Origin: JAGVUD01 sp052033935 | Lineage (GTDB): Bacteria > Armatimonadota > UBA5829 > DSUL01 | Direction: 5' to 3' | DNA length: 64,000 bases | Assembly: GCA_052033935.1 (NCBI GenBank) | Contig: JBPOJE010000012.1 | Location: 1 to 64,000 of the forward strand | Shown: piece after piece, positions 8,543-18,127 of the stretch | Layout of the letters: every line of letters begins with the position of its first letter | How positions within the stretch are numbered: the stretch's first letter is position 1 | The notes under the pieces: generated by a model | The model's database searches: none | Told to the model about the DNA's origin: nothing | What the model saw: the letters and a program-made list of their open reading frames with translations, nothing else | Translations under genes and position numbers: made by a program

Positions 8543-10075
8543 ATGCCTGAGGTTCTCGAACAACCATCGTCCACCCCTGCCGCGCGGGACACCGTGCTGG
8601 AGATGCGCGGCATCTGCAAGACATACCCGGGAGTCCGGGCGCTTGACGCCGTCTCCTTCGACGTGCGCAGGGGCGAAGTGCACGCGCTCGTCGGTGAGAA
8701 TGGCGCGGGCAAGTCCACGCTCATGAAGATCCTCGCTGGGGCTCAGCAGATGGACTCCGGCGAGATTCTGATTGAAGGGCGTCCGGCTGAGATGACGAGC
8801 CCACAGCGGGCCATGGATCTCGGCGTCAGCATCATCTATCAGGAGTTCAACCTGGTCCCGTACCTCACGGCGGCCGAGAACATCTTTCTGGGGCGTGAGC
8901 CGCGCGCTTCGGTGCCGGGGTTCGTTGATTTCCGCACCATGTACGCGGAAGCCGGGCGGCTGATAGACGAACTCGGTGTCAAGCTCGATATCCGTCAGCC
9001 GGTCAACAGGCTTTCCATTGCGCAGCAGCAGATGGTCGAGATCGCCAAGGCGACCTCGCGTAAGGCGAAGATCATCGCCATGGACGAGCCCTCCGCCACG
9101 CTCACCGAGCACGAGCTTTCACGCCTGTTCGAGCTTATCCGCAGGCTTCAGAGCCAGGGCGTGGCGATCGTTTACATCTCGCACAGGCTCGAAGAGGTGT
9201 TTCAGATCGCCAGCCGCGTGACCGTTCTGCGCGATGGCGCGCTTGTCGGCACGAAGCCTATCGAAGAACTTGACCGCGACGCGATCATCAAGATGATGGT
9301 CGGGCGCGAGATTCAGCAGCAGATCCCGAAGGAGCCGACACAGCCGGGCGAGGTCGCGCTCGAACTGCGCAACATCAGCCGGAAGGGCGTGCTGCAGGAC
9401 GTTTCGTTCAACGTGCGCAAGGGCGAGGTGCTGGGGCTGGCAGGTCTGGTGGGAGCGGGGCGGACCGAAGTTGCGCGGGTCATCTTCGGCGCCGATCAGG
9501 CGGATGGGGGTGAGATGACGCTTTTCGGGCAGGCGTTTCGTCCGCGCGGGCCGCGTCAGGCTATCCAGTCCGGAATCGGGCTCGTGACCGAAGACCGCAA
9601 GGCGCTCGGCCTGATCCTCGGAATGGTGGTGCGCGAGAACGTGACCCTCGCGAACCTCGACCGCATATCCACCCTCTCGTTCATCAACCAGGGCCGCGAA
9701 AAGACCGTCGCCAGTCAGTACGTTGACGACCTCTCAATCCGCACGCCGTCCATCGAGCAGCAGGTGCAGAATCTGTCGGGAGGCAATCAGCAGAAGGTCG
9801 TTCTGGCGAAGTGGCTGTTCACCGAGTCGAAGGTGCTCATCTTCGACGAGCCAACCCGGGGCATTGACGTCGGGAGCAAGGTCGAGATTTACCAGCTTAT
9901 GAACGAACTGGTGAAGAAGGGCGTGGCCGTCATCATGATCTCTTCCGAACTGCCTGAGGTCATCGGCATGAGCGACCGCATCGTCGTGATGCACGAAGGT
10001 CGTGTGGCGGGTGAACTCGACCGCGCCGAGGCCACTCAGGAACGCATCATGCACCTCGCAACGGGCGGCGAATAG
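8543..10075 (+). CDS. Sugar ABC transporter ATP-binding protein (RbsA/MglA type)
   Basis: A 510-residue duplicated ATPase of the carbohydrate uptake (CUT2) type that energises import of ribose, galactose or related sugars. The first half has Walker A GENGAGKST (residues 51-59), a signature loop (LSIAQQQMVEIAKA) and DEPSA. The second half has the degenerate Walker A usual in this family (LAGLVGAGRTE), an intact signature (LSGGNQQKVVLAKWL) and DEPTRGID. The ATG at 8543 has a GGAG site. It is odd that no permease or sugar-binding protein gene lies next to it: an opposite-strand gene follows and a TPR gene precedes. The partner subunits must be encoded elsewhere. Confidence 0.93.
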   Translation: MPEVLEQPSSTPAARDTVLEMRGICKTYPGVRALDAVSFDVRRGEVHALVGENGAGKSTLMKILAGAQQMDSGEILIEGRPAEMTSPQRAMDLGVSIIYQEFNLVPYLTAAENIFLGREPRASVPGFVDFRTMYAEAGRLIDELGVKLDIRQPVNRLSIAQQQMVEIAKATSRKAKIIAMDEPSATLTEHELSRLFELIRRLQSQGVAIVYISHRLEEVFQIASRVTVLRDGALVGTKPIEELDRDAIIKMMVGREIQQQIPKEPTQPGEVALELRNISRKGVLQDVSFNVRKGEVLGLAGLVGAGRTEVARVIFGADQADGGEMTLFGQAFRPRGPRQAIQSGIGLVTEDRKALGLILGMVVRENVTLANLDRISTLSFINQGREKTVASQYVDDLSIRTPSIEQQVQNLSGGNQQKVVLAKWLFTESKVLIFDEPTRGIDVGSKVEIYQLMNELVKKGVAVIMISSELPEVIGMSDRIVVMHEGRVAGELDRAEATQERIMHLATGGE

Positions 10076-10141
10076 CCCTCACCGTATGCGGAGTTCTCTG
10101 GAACGACCGCGCCGATGCACGAACGGAAAGACCCCCCGAGT

Positions 10142-10486
10142 TCATCGGCGCCCCTTCAGCCGGCCTCGCACCCACAGGAACAGCCCCTCCAGCGGGAACA
10201 CTGCGAGCCAAAGCAGCAACACAAGCCCGAAGAAGCTGTTTCGGCTCAACACGAGAAACAATGCCAGCGCCGCGAAGCCGACGGCGATGAACACGTCGTG
10301 AACAATGGCCGCTTTGAATCCAACTACAGGTCGCCAGATCAGGAGCGCCACGACGACCACCGACGGCAGAAGACCGCAAAGCAGGTACCACCAGGCAGGC
10401 TCCGTCCCGACGTCCAGGTTCGGCTGAAACATCCCGTACACGAGAACCGCAAGCAACAGCGTTATCAGACCGCGCCAGATGAGCAT
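10142..10486 (-). CDS. Small integral membrane protein, unknown function
   Basis: A 114-residue protein with about four hydrophobic segments (near residues 4-20, 34-51, 62-82 and 85-107) and a basic C-terminus (VRGRLKGRR). A GAGGAG Shine-Dalgarno lies before the ATG. No family is recognised. It is convergent with the ABC ATPase gene and divergent from the SGNH hydrolase gene. Confidence 0.65.
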   Translation of the reverse strand: MLIWRGLITLLLAVLVYGMFQPNLDVGTEPAWWYLLCGLLPSVVVVALLIWRPVVGFKAAIVHDVFIAVGFAALALFLVLSRNSFFGLVLLLWLAVFPLEGLFLWVRGRLKGRR

Positions 10487-10743
10487 GATACTCTCCTCTT
10501 CTTGTGCCCCCAGTTCGTGTCCTTCGGGTCACCGGGACCATCATGATACGCCGCGGTGGTCGGCTGCGCAAGGTTGGACTGGTGTTTGTGTTTGCTTCGG
10601 GGTGTTCGTTCCACTGCCGCCATCGAAGCACCTGAAGCACTTGGTTGGAGATGTGACCCGCGGCTAGGCAGGAGGCCACTGCCCCGGTGGGGAACCATGC
10701 AGGCACAGGGTGCGTGCGGACTTGCGGAAGGGGCATACAGGAG

Positions 10744-11862
10744 ATGTTTCGGACGATGATGGTTGTGGCGCTGGCGCTTGCGGGTGCCGTGGTGGGTGCG
10801 GCTGAGGAGGCGAAGCCGGACATAGACTGGCGCGAGGGCTACGAACTGACCCTGGAGGGCCTGGGGTGGTCGTCAGAAAGAGACGCCTACCGCAGGCTGC
10901 CGATGCGCATGGAAAAGACCGCCCCCAAGGCTGTCTGGAACCTGTCCGACAACAGCGCTGGCGTTGCCGTCCGGTTCGAATCCAATGCACCGTCCATCCA
11001 CGTCAAGTGGAACCTCATCAACGCCAGTCTCGCCATGAACCACATGCCGGCAACCGGAGTCAGCGGTGTGGATCTCTACGTGCGCGACGGCAAGACCTGG
11101 CGCTGGGTGGGGGTGGGCCGTCCCAGTGAGCAGCACGAGGAAGCCACGCTCGTGAAGGACCTCGCCGTGAAGAACCGCGAGTACATCCTCTACCTGCCGC
11201 TCTACAACGGCGTGGACAGCCTGCAGGTGGGCGTTCCGGCCGGAAGCGATCTGCGCCCGGCGGCGCCTTGGAGATCCGGCAGCAGGCCCATCGTTTTCTA
11301 CGGCACCTCCATTCTTCACGGCGGGTGCGCCAGCCGTCCGGGCATGGCCTATCCCGCCATCGTCGGCCGGAGGCTCGATGTGGAGACCATCAACCTCGGA
11401 TTCTCGGGCTCCGCCCGGTCCGAGCCCGAGATGTCGGATATTCTTGCCGAGTTGAACCCATCGGTGTTCGTCATTGACCCCCTCCCGAATATGGGTACCG
11501 TGCCCGTCGAGGAGCGCCTTACGTATATGCTGAAGGTTCTGAAGCGCAAGCACCCGTTCACTCCCGTCGTGCTCGTCGAATCCGCCGGCCACCGCGCCGA
11601 TTTTGCGCACGGCACGCGCGACCCACGCAAGCTGTCCATCAACCGGAGCATGCGCAAGGTTTACGATGAGGCGGTCAAGGATTGGAACGGGCTGCTGTTC
11701 TATGTGGAGGGTAACCGGCTTCTCGGCCCGGACGGTGAAGGCACGGTGGATGGAGTGCACGCCACCGATCTCGGCTTCGTGCAGATGGCGGATGCCATCA
11801 CGCCCGTCGTGAAATCCGCGCTCAAAGCCGGCGAGCGTGCCTTGGGCAAGAAAGGACCCTGA
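10744..11862 (+). CDS. Secreted SGNH/GDSL-family hydrolase (carbohydrate esterase-like)
   Basis: A 372-residue secreted esterase. After a signal peptide (MVVALALAGAVVGAAEE), residues about 25-170 form an N-terminal beta-sandwich typical of the two-domain SGNH esterases of saprophytes. The catalytic domain follows: block I FYGTSILHGG with the nucleophile Ser, then NLGFSGSA, and DGVHATDLGF supplying the catalytic Asp-His. Its likely substrate is an acetyl or other ester group on a polysaccharide. The start is uncertain: AGGAG abuts the ATG at 10744, while an in-frame ATG at 10756 has a 12-base spacing; both keep the signal peptide. It is followed after 2 bases by lemA. Confidence 0.85.
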   Translation: MFRTMMVVALALAGAVVGAAEEAKPDIDWREGYELTLEGLGWSSERDAYRRLPMRMEKTAPKAVWNLSDNSAGVAVRFESNAPSIHVKWNLINASLAMNHMPATGVSGVDLYVRDGKTWRWVGVGRPSEQHEEATLVKDLAVKNREYILYLPLYNGVDSLQVGVPAGSDLRPAAPWRSGSRPIVFYGTSILHGGCASRPGMAYPAIVGRRLDVETINLGFSGSARSEPEMSDILAELNPSVFVIDPLPNMGTVPVEERLTYMLKVLKRKHPFTPVVLVESAGHRADFAHGTRDPRKLSINRSMRKVYDEAVKDWNGLLFYVEGNRLLGPDGEGTVDGVHATDLGFVQMADAITPVVKSALKAGERALGKKGP

Positions 11863-11864
11863 CC

Positions 11865-12419
11865 ATGATCTGGGTGGGGCTGGCGTTCGGGACACTTGTC
11901 GCCTGGGCGCTCGTTATCTACAACCGCCTTGTCGCCCTGCGCGTGCGCGCTTCCAACTCGTGGGCCGATATTGACGTCCAGCTCAAGCGCCGCTTCGATC
12001 TTGTCCCGAACCTCGTCGCGGCGGTGCAGGGATATGCCGCTCACGAGAAGGCTGTCTTCGAAGACGTCGCGAAGCTGCGCGCGCAGGCGGCGCAATCTCC
12101 CGGCCCGGCCGCGCGGGAAGCACCTGAAAGCGGGCTGTCGAACGCCATAAAGACCCTCTTTGCGATCGCTGAGAACTATCCCGACCTCCGCGCCGACCAG
12201 AACTTCCGGCAGCTCCAGACGCAGCTCGCCGAGATCGAGAACAACATCCAGCACGCGCGCCGATACTACAACGCCGTCGTGCGCGACATGAACACCGCCG
12301 TCCAGACCGTTCCGTCCAACCTGATTGCGGCTCTGTTCGGCTTCCGTGGGCTCGACTACTTCCAGGCCGGCGACGCCGAACGCGAGCCTGTGTCTGTTGA
12401 CATGGGGAACAAGCCATGA
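11865..12419 (+). CDS. lemA: LemA family membrane protein
   Basis: A 184-residue protein with one N-terminal membrane segment (WVGLAFGTLVAWALVIYN) and a long helical domain. Diagnostic LemA residues are YNRLVALRVRASNSWADIDVQLKRR (split here into overlapping family hallmarks NSWADIDVQLKRR and RFDLVPNLVAAV) and ARRYYNAVVRDMN near the end. The family's function is not established; it is very often paired with a DUF2207/TPM-type membrane protein, as here. The start codon comes 2 bases after the preceding stop, and the stop overlaps the next start by 4 bases (ATGA), so the three genes form one translationally coupled operon. Confidence 0.94.
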   Translation: MIWVGLAFGTLVAWALVIYNRLVALRVRASNSWADIDVQLKRRFDLVPNLVAAVQGYAAHEKAVFEDVAKLRAQAAQSPGPAAREAPESGLSNAIKTLFAIAENYPDLRADQNFRQLQTQLAEIENNIQHARRYYNAVVRDMNTAVQTVPSNLIAALFGFRGLDYFQAGDAEREPVSVDMGNKP

Positions 12420-14194
12420 AGAACCTGCTGCGAGTCTGGTTCGTGCTTCTGCTTGCCGCCAGCGCTCTTCCGTCGCGAGCGTTCGAGGTCGCGCGGATGG
12501 ACGCGGACATCCACATCGCGCGCAATTCGTCGTTCACCGTCACCGAGACCATCGCGGCTGACTTCGGGCAGGAGCCCAAACACGGCATCTTCCGTGACAT
12601 AGTTGTCCAGAACCCGGACCGCTACGGCAGTTCGCGCCGCATTCGCGTGCATGTGACGGGCGTCAAGGACGGGCAGGGCAACAAGCGGCCATACAAGGCG
12701 TTTCGAACCGGCCGATATATGCGCGTCAAGATCGGTGATCCGAACAGCACAGTCACCGGCAAACATACCTACGTCATTGCCTACAGAGTCCAGAATGCAC
12801 TGCTCTTTTTCGGGGATCACGGCGAGCTGTACTGGAATGCCACCGGCAACGAGTGGCCCGCGCCGATTCGGCAGGCCTCGTGCCGGGTGCATCTGCCGTT
12901 CAAGCCCGAATCCGGCACGCTTCAGGTCGCCGCCTTCGTCGGCCCGCAGGGCGCCTCCGAGGCCGGGACGGCCGAGAAGACGGCGGACGGCGGCTACTTC
13001 GCGTCTCCGCGTCCGCTTGCGTACAACGAAGGCCTCACCATCGCCGCCGGATGGCCTCCGGGCAAGGTCAGCCCTCCGGGCGCTTTCCAGAAGCTCTGGT
13101 GGTTTGTGACGGACAACCTGTTCGCGTTTCTGCCCGTGCTGTTCCTCGCCGGGATGTTCACGCTCTGGCGGCGTGTCGGACGCGACCCGGACCCGGGAAT
13201 CTCCGAAACCGTGCAGTACGAGCCGCCCGAGTCCCTCAGGCCCGGCGAGGTCGGCACGCTGATTGACGAATCGGTGGGGATGAGAGACATCACCGCAACC
13301 ATCATAGACCTGGCCGTGCGGGGCTACCTGACCATCGAGGAGACCGAGACGAAGAATCTCTTTGTTATCGGACGTTCGTACACCCTGCACAAAGCCAGCG
13401 ACCCCGGGGCCTCAGACCCCAGGGGCAAGCTCAGCGCGTACGAGCGGACGATATTCAACAAAGTGTTCGAAGACGGCGATGACATAGACGTTAGCGAGCT
13501 TGCCAACCATTTCTACACTGTGCTGCCCAGCGTGAAGAGCCAGATGTACGCGGCGCTGGTCAAGAAGCGCCTGTTTCAGAAAAGCCCGGAGGAGGTACGG
13601 ACCGGGTACTACGCGCTCGGGGGGATGGGGCTGGCCGCTGGAGTGTTTCTGGCGTTGGCTCTGTACTCGATCGTGGAAAGCGGAGATGCGTTCCTTGCCC
13701 CGGGATGGGGGGTCGCCATTGCGATATGCGGGATCATCACGCTCGCGTTCGCCCACGCCATGCCTGCCCGGACGCTCGCTGGGTCTCGGGCGCACATGCT
13801 CGTGCGCGGGTTCGAGGAGTATCTCAGGCGGGCGGAGGCTCCCGACATCGAGTTGCAGGAGAAGCGCAACCTGTTTGAGAAATACCTGCCCTACGCCATT
13901 GCGCTGGGCGTCGCCGACCGCTGGTCGAAGGCGTTCGAAGACATCTACACCACCCCACCGGAGTGGTTCAGCGGGCCCTCGGTGCAGGGTAGCGGCTTCC
14001 ATCCCTTGTATCTGTCACGGTCCATGAACAGCGCCTGCCGCTCCATGGGAAGCGCCATGGCCACCGCCCCCCGCTCCGCCAGCAGCGGCGGAAGCGGATT
14101 CGGCGGCGGAGGAGGTTTCTCCGGCGGCGGCTTCGGCGGCGGAGGAGGTTTCTCCGGCGGCGGCTTCGGCGGCGGGGGCGGTGGGGCGTGGTGA
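12416..14194 (+). CDS. DUF2207 domain membrane protein with glycine-rich tail
   Basis: A 592-residue protein. A signal peptide (LLRVWFVLLLAASALPSRAFE) is followed by the extracellular DUF2207 beta domain (about residues 24-210; MDADIHIARNSSFTVTETI, YRVQNALLFFGDHGELYWNATG). Membrane segments lie near residues 230-255 and 400-450. The C-terminus is a low-complexity GGGGFSGGGFGGGGG tail, usual for this family. It overlaps lemA by 4 bases; the LemA-DUF2207 pair is a known recurring combination of unknown function, possibly in envelope stress or protein turnover. Two near-identical glycine-rich blocks at about 14101-14170 are a short internal DNA repeat. Confidence 0.9.
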   Translation: MKNLLRVWFVLLLAASALPSRAFEVARMDADIHIARNSSFTVTETIAADFGQEPKHGIFRDIVVQNPDRYGSSRRIRVHVTGVKDGQGNKRPYKAFRTGRYMRVKIGDPNSTVTGKHTYVIAYRVQNALLFFGDHGELYWNATGNEWPAPIRQASCRVHLPFKPESGTLQVAAFVGPQGASEAGTAEKTADGGYFASPRPLAYNEGLTIAAGWPPGKVSPPGAFQKLWWFVTDNLFAFLPVLFLAGMFTLWRRVGRDPDPGISETVQYEPPESLRPGEVGTLIDESVGMRDITATIIDLAVRGYLTIEETETKNLFVIGRSYTLHKASDPGASDPRGKLSAYERTIFNKVFEDGDDIDVSELANHFYTVLPSVKSQMYAALVKKRLFQKSPEEVRTGYYALGGMGLAAGVFLALALYSIVESGDAFLAPGWGVAIAICGIITLAFAHAMPARTLAGSRAHMLVRGFEEYLRRAEAPDIELQEKRNLFEKYLPYAIALGVADRWSKAFEDIYTTPPEWFSGPSVQGSGFHPLYLSRSMNSACRSMGSAMATAPRSASSGGSGFGGGGGFSGGGFGGGGGFSGGGFGGGGGGAW

Positions 14195-14220
14195 CCCGCC
14201 CCGAGTTCGCAGGCCCCTGC

Positions 14221-16473
14221 CTACGGTGTCTTGTTCTCGATATCTGCGGCTGATCGCGGGCGGAGCGCTGGCTTCCATGCCCCGCCTTCCAGACTGGCGC
14301 CCAGAGGGCCCGTCACGGAAACCAACTGGCCCTGCATCTCCGGGGCCAGACCGGACCAGAGCACCGGGATCCCGTCTCCCGCCGCCGCGCCGTCGTTCAG
14401 ATAGAACCGATCGGCTTCAATGCGCGTCACCTTCCCGCACACCGTCGCGAGCAGCCCTGCCGTGTCGATCCCCTGCCAGCCGTTGACCGCCTCGCGCCCG
14501 TTCATGCCGAGGGGCGCAAGCGGCGTTCCGTTCGGCCCCTGCAGTACCGTCGTTGCCGCCAGCGTCCTCTCGCCATCCACGTCCTGAACCGTCCCGATGG
14601 CGCTGACCAGATCGCCCACCTGGACGGGCGTGGACGAGTCCACGCGTATGCCTGCGGCCCGGTCTGGTTGACTGGCATAGAAGAAGCCATCGAATGCTGC
14701 TGTGACCACGGCGCTGCCGAGCGTCGCCGCCGAGCCGGAACCCAGCGCCCGAACAGCCGCCACACCCAGCGATGGTACGACCGTGATGCGCCCTGTCGTG
14801 TCCTGCCTGCCATCCTGGTCCGCCGTGCGCACGGCAAAGCTGCCCATGCCGGTTGCGGTGGCAATCCCGTTCACGTCAATCACCGCCACCGTTCCGGCGG
14901 CGGCCGGGGCGCCAGATCCGTCGCGCTCGTCCACCACCTGCCAGCCAGAGGCCGAGGCCGCGTTCTTCATCACAAACGAGCGGTATCCGTTCAGCGGGAT
15001 CGTGCCCGTGTCGGGCTCTGTCCTCGGGAAGTCGAAGCGCGTCGTGCCCACGTACACGTCATCAACGATCATCGAGCCCGTGCCGCTCTCGTCGAACTTG
15101 ATGAAGCCCAGGCCGCTCGTTGAGGCCGCGTCCTTGTAGAGGACGCCCACGGCATACTGCCGGCCGTCAATGTACACGTTGTATCTGTTGTTCTTGTAGT
15201 CCACGCGGATGGATATCCTGTACCACTGCCCTACGGTGTAGGGGGCCGCGGGTTTCATGGTGCCACCGCCCACCGTGTTGCCGCTGTAGTAGTTGATATA
15301 GCCGCCGTTCTGGAAACCTACTCCGCCGAAGAGCGTGCTTGAGTTCGGGCCGAAATAGCACACCCCGCTGCCCTGTCCTCCCACACGCTTCGCACGGAAG
15401 TCAATCCACTGCACCTTGTCTGTCGTGGTTGTGATGTTCTTCTGGGCGTATCCCTGGTCCACCTCGAGCGCCTGCTGTCCGCCGAACTTCTCCGTGCTCT
15501 GGATGGCGCATGTCGTCCCGCCGCCGCTCCAGCCGTCCTGGGATCTAATCGTGCTGGTCACGAAGGGCGGGTTCTCGAAGCCCGTGCCGACGGTCACGGC
15601 CGGGTTCGGCCCCTGGTCGAAGGTATCCCAGACCGCTACTGCGTTTGCCACCCTGCGCTCCGCGCCTTCCGACGGCCTGTTGCGAACCGCACCGTTCAGA
15701 TAGAACGTCGTCGAGCCGCCGCTGTCGAAGTTGATCGCGTCCCACGCCCCCAGCTCAAGAAGCAGGGTGCCGAACTCCGGGCTGGTCATCCCCACGCTGA
15801 AGCCCGACTGCCGCCCGTCCACCGTCGCCAGAAACAGCGTCTTCTTGTTCTGCGATATGCCGATTGCCGTCCGCGGCTGGCGCGAGTAAGCGTCCGGAAG
15901 TCCCGCCGTGTTCTCAATCGAAACCGCCCCGCTGCGCAGGAACCGCGGGCCGCCGCTCACCGCGTTCGTAATCCACGATGGCGCGGTGTACGGGTAGGTT
16001 ATGCCGTACACGTTGACGAAGCTTTCGAGCGTCGCGCCGTTCATCGCCCAGGAAACCCGGTTTGTAACGAAGCCCGTCTGCGTCAGGTAGGTTCCGTCGT
16101 AGATGCAGATGCCCTGCGGCACATGGTTCTTCGTGCCGGTTGACTCGAAGTAGTCGCCGTTGATTGCCGCAAGCGCGTTGTGCCGTGAGGCCATGCCGCT
16201 GGTGGTCTCGCCAAGCGTATCCGCATCGCCGGATTCGTTCTTGATGAGTGCCCCCACGCGCACGTGCGGGTTTGTGACGTCCACCACCAGGACGTGGATG
16301 TTCCACGGAGTGGATGTGACGCGGTGGAGGTGGCGCACGCCGGGGATGATGTCCATCCAGGTGTCAGCGGCATCCGCCGGGGTGAGCCCGGCCAGACTCC
16401 CGGCACACCATCCGGTCAGGGTCAACAGGCAAATCAGCGCGGGTTGCTTTCGCCGGCTTGTGAAAAGGCGCAT
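14221..16473 (-). CDS. Secreted phosphodiester glycosidase (NAGPA-like) protein with OB-like module
   Basis: A 750-residue secreted protein; a GGAGGAG site precedes the ATG and a signal peptide ends near residue 36 (GLTPADAAD). Residues about 40-285 match the NAGPA/phosphodiester-glycosidase family (LAAINGDYFESTG, VSGGPRFL, and FDSGGSTTFYLNG near the end of the domain), which cleaves phosphodiester-linked sugars or processes exopolysaccharide. Residues about 295-465 look like a laminin-G-type sugar-binding sandwich. Residues about 560-750 hold a two-part OB-like module (VVTAAFDGFFYASQPDRAAG, GDLVSAIGTVQDVDGERTL) that is also present three times in the giant surface protein of this window. A promoter (TTCACG-18-TACAAT) lies about 70 bases upstream. 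Confidence 0.83.
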   Translation of the reverse strand: MRLFTSRRKQPALICLLTLTGWCAGSLAGLTPADAADTWMDIIPGVRHLHRVTSTPWNIHVLVVDVTNPHVRVGALIKNESGDADTLGETTSGMASRHNALAAINGDYFESTGTKNHVPQGICIYDGTYLTQTGFVTNRVSWAMNGATLESFVNVYGITYPYTAPSWITNAVSGGPRFLRSGAVSIENTAGLPDAYSRQPRTAIGISQNKKTLFLATVDGRQSGFSVGMTSPEFGTLLLELGAWDAINFDSGGSTTFYLNGAVRNRPSEGAERRVANAVAVWDTFDQGPNPAVTVGTGFENPPFVTSTIRSQDGWSGGGTTCAIQSTEKFGGQQALEVDQGYAQKNITTTTDKVQWIDFRAKRVGGQGSGVCYFGPNSSTLFGGVGFQNGGYINYYSGNTVGGGTMKPAAPYTVGQWYRISIRVDYKNNRYNVYIDGRQYAVGVLYKDAASTSGLGFIKFDESGTGSMIVDDVYVGTTRFDFPRTEPDTGTIPLNGYRSFVMKNAASASGWQVVDERDGSGAPAAAGTVAVIDVNGIATATGMGSFAVRTADQDGRQDTTGRITVVPSLGVAAVRALGSGSAATLGSAVVTAAFDGFFYASQPDRAAGIRVDSSTPVQVGDLVSAIGTVQDVDGERTLAATTVLQGPNGTPLAPLGMNGREAVNGWQGIDTAGLLATVCGKVTRIEADRFYLNDGAAAGDGIPVLWSGLAPEMQGQLVSVTGPLGASLEGGAWKPALRPRSAADIENKTP

Positions 16474-16538
16474 GGGTTCGAAGTCTCCTCCCGGCCGCCC
16501 TCGCCCTGAATCGGGTCCGTTGTGCGGCGCGTAGTGTC

Positions 16539-16573
16539 ATTGTAGCACGCGGGAAGCGGCGGCGTGAAGTTTC
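16539..16573 (-). promoter_or_regulatory. Promoter of the phosphodiester glycosidase gene, with inverted repeat
   Basis: On the minus strand TTCACG (16563-16568), an 18-base spacer and TACAAT (16539-16544). An 8-bp inverted repeat (GAAGTTTC at 16566-16573, GAAACTTC at 16591-16598, spacing 17) begins at the -35 box. It could be an operator, or the terminator hairpin of the upstream regulator gene. The promoter sits where the extended reading frame of that regulator ends, which supports an earlier end for the regulator. Confidence 0.45.
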
Positions 16574-16750
16574 GCAACGCTCTCTTCACAGAAACTTCGC
16601 GATCTGCATCCCACGCCATGCGGAACCGCCGATCGGATGTAGCCCGTCCGCGTGTACATCGGCCCGCCGCTCCAGAGAACTCCGAGCCGATGTGCAGGAA
16701 CCACATCCTGCCCCATCCTCCGGTGGCCCTCTGCTGCCCGGGAACGCTGC

Positions 16751-17838
16751 TCAGGTCTGGTCCGTGGTTCGTCGCCTGAGGCGTTCCCGGGCAGCCTTTC
16801 GCGTGTTGATAACCTGCTGCCGGGAGCAGCCAAGCAGCCCGGCAATCGCGCTGGCAGCCGGGGCCACAGAGAAGCAAGCTGCTCCGGCGGCATTCCCACG
16901 GCGTCAGCAATCTCCTCGAAGGAGGCCATGCCCTCCATAACAATGAGCGCAATCACGCCGCGATTGCGATGGTCTCGAAGATTCAGCAGAACAGCGCAGG
17001 CCTGCTTCTCAGACAGATCCTGGATCTCCGTCCAGAGGCGTCTGGCAAAGATGCGCCGTTCCACCTGAGACACCACGACCGGGGCCGGGTCAACCAGCCT
17101 GTCGCCCAGGCCGTCCGCCACTCCTGCCAGCCTGCCACGAACCCGGACGTGACGAGCGCCGCGCAATGCCGCGATCGCCGTGACCAGGTCCACGATCTCG
17201 ACGGGTTCGGCCAGGTGGGCCAGCAGCCCGGACAGCAGCGAGCGCAGGTCGCAGCTCTCTGGCTCGAGGGAAGGCAGCGCCGCCCGGACGAACTCCGACG
17301 GCTGCTCGACCAGCCTCATGTACTTCGCGCTGCGGCGCGGGGTGGGGCCGTTCCGCACTGAGGCGAGGCCGCAGACGTGCCGGCCGTGCGGGTCGGTCCA
17401 GTGTGCCAGGGCCGGGGTTCCCCCGTCGCGCCCCAAAGCGTAAACGACCGCATTCTTGCAGCGTTGCCATTCCGGCGATTCCTCGCGGAAGTGGCGGCAG
17501 CAGACGTTGCAGGCGACTGCGCGCGCGAAGGAGTGCAGGTGGTCCACCGGATGAGCCGCTGATCCGTCTGTAACCTGCTGAAGGCGGGCTGCCACCCTCA
17601 GAAGCGTCTCGCTGAGAAGATCATCGAGTGTGTCCGTGTCAACGGTGGGCGCGCTGCCGCCGAGCGACTCAAACGACCTCAGCTTGCTGGCGATGAGAGG
17701 GCGAGCAACCGCTGCGGCTTCGTGCAGCAAGCGCTCAGTCTGAGAGCGGCACCCCCCTCCCCACCCCTGCGAACGCGCGGCAGATGCGGGGATGACCTCT
17801 TCTGATTGTTCGAAGCTTACCACCATGGTGAACGACAC
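16751..17838 (-). CDS. Sigma-70-like regulator, frameshifted near its C-terminus
   Basis: A sigma-factor-like protein. The region-2-like part is about residues 60-160 (DLLSETLLRVAARL, HSFARAVACNVC). A C-terminal region follows with LSEKQACAVLLNLRD and MASFEEIADAVGMPPEQL. The current frame then degenerates. From about position 16850 a different frame encodes AIAGLLGCSRQQVINTRKAA and RERLRRRTTDQT, then a stop at 16751-16753. This is a clear helix-turn-helix ending of region 4. One missing base near 16848-16856 would join both parts. Unshifted, the frame stays open to 16537 with no recognisable protein sequence. The start may be the GTG at 17838, with TATAGC 5 bases upstream and no Shine-Dalgarno, or the ATG at 17826. 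Confidence 0.7.
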
Positions 17839-18127
17839 CCGATGCTATATCGCTGTGTGATGAGAATCAAGGGGTTCCGGCGCACAAACTGCAAATATCA
17901 CCGTTTCTACTCACGTGCGGCACAGGTCGTTCCACAAACGCCCCAGATAGCCAGGCGCCGAAGTATCTTCTAATAAAAGATCCGAGCCGCGGTAATATGC
18001 CCGCGGGTTCTGCATCTTTAATTGTTAGAACCGTCTCAACGCAGTCTTCGGCTGCGGATGAACTCAGGGCTGCCTGTGCGCCTCGCGCGCAGCGCTGTCC
18101 TCATACTGTCCCTGGAGGGGTCGTTAT
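17839..18127. other. Intergenic region between divergent regulator and surface-protein genes
   Basis: 289 bases with no convincing gene. It must hold the divergent promoters. On the minus strand TATAGC precedes the regulator start; on the plus strand I see AT-richer stretches (about 17965-18030) but no clear -35/-10 pair. A GGAGGGG site (about 18113-18119) serves the next gene. Confidence 0.5.

Noticed and set aside
6091..8724. Very long open frame (877 codons) on the minus strand opposite the TPR gene
   Set aside because: It is a shadow of a Lys/Ala/Glu-rich gene in GC-rich DNA. The translation is Leu/Arg/Gly/Ala biased with no domain, while the plus strand has a signal peptide and clear TPR repeats.
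16537..16750. C-terminal 70 codons of the unshifted sigma-like frame
   Set aside because: No homology-like features; the shifted frame gives a proper region-4 ending and a promoter for the next gene lies in this stretch.
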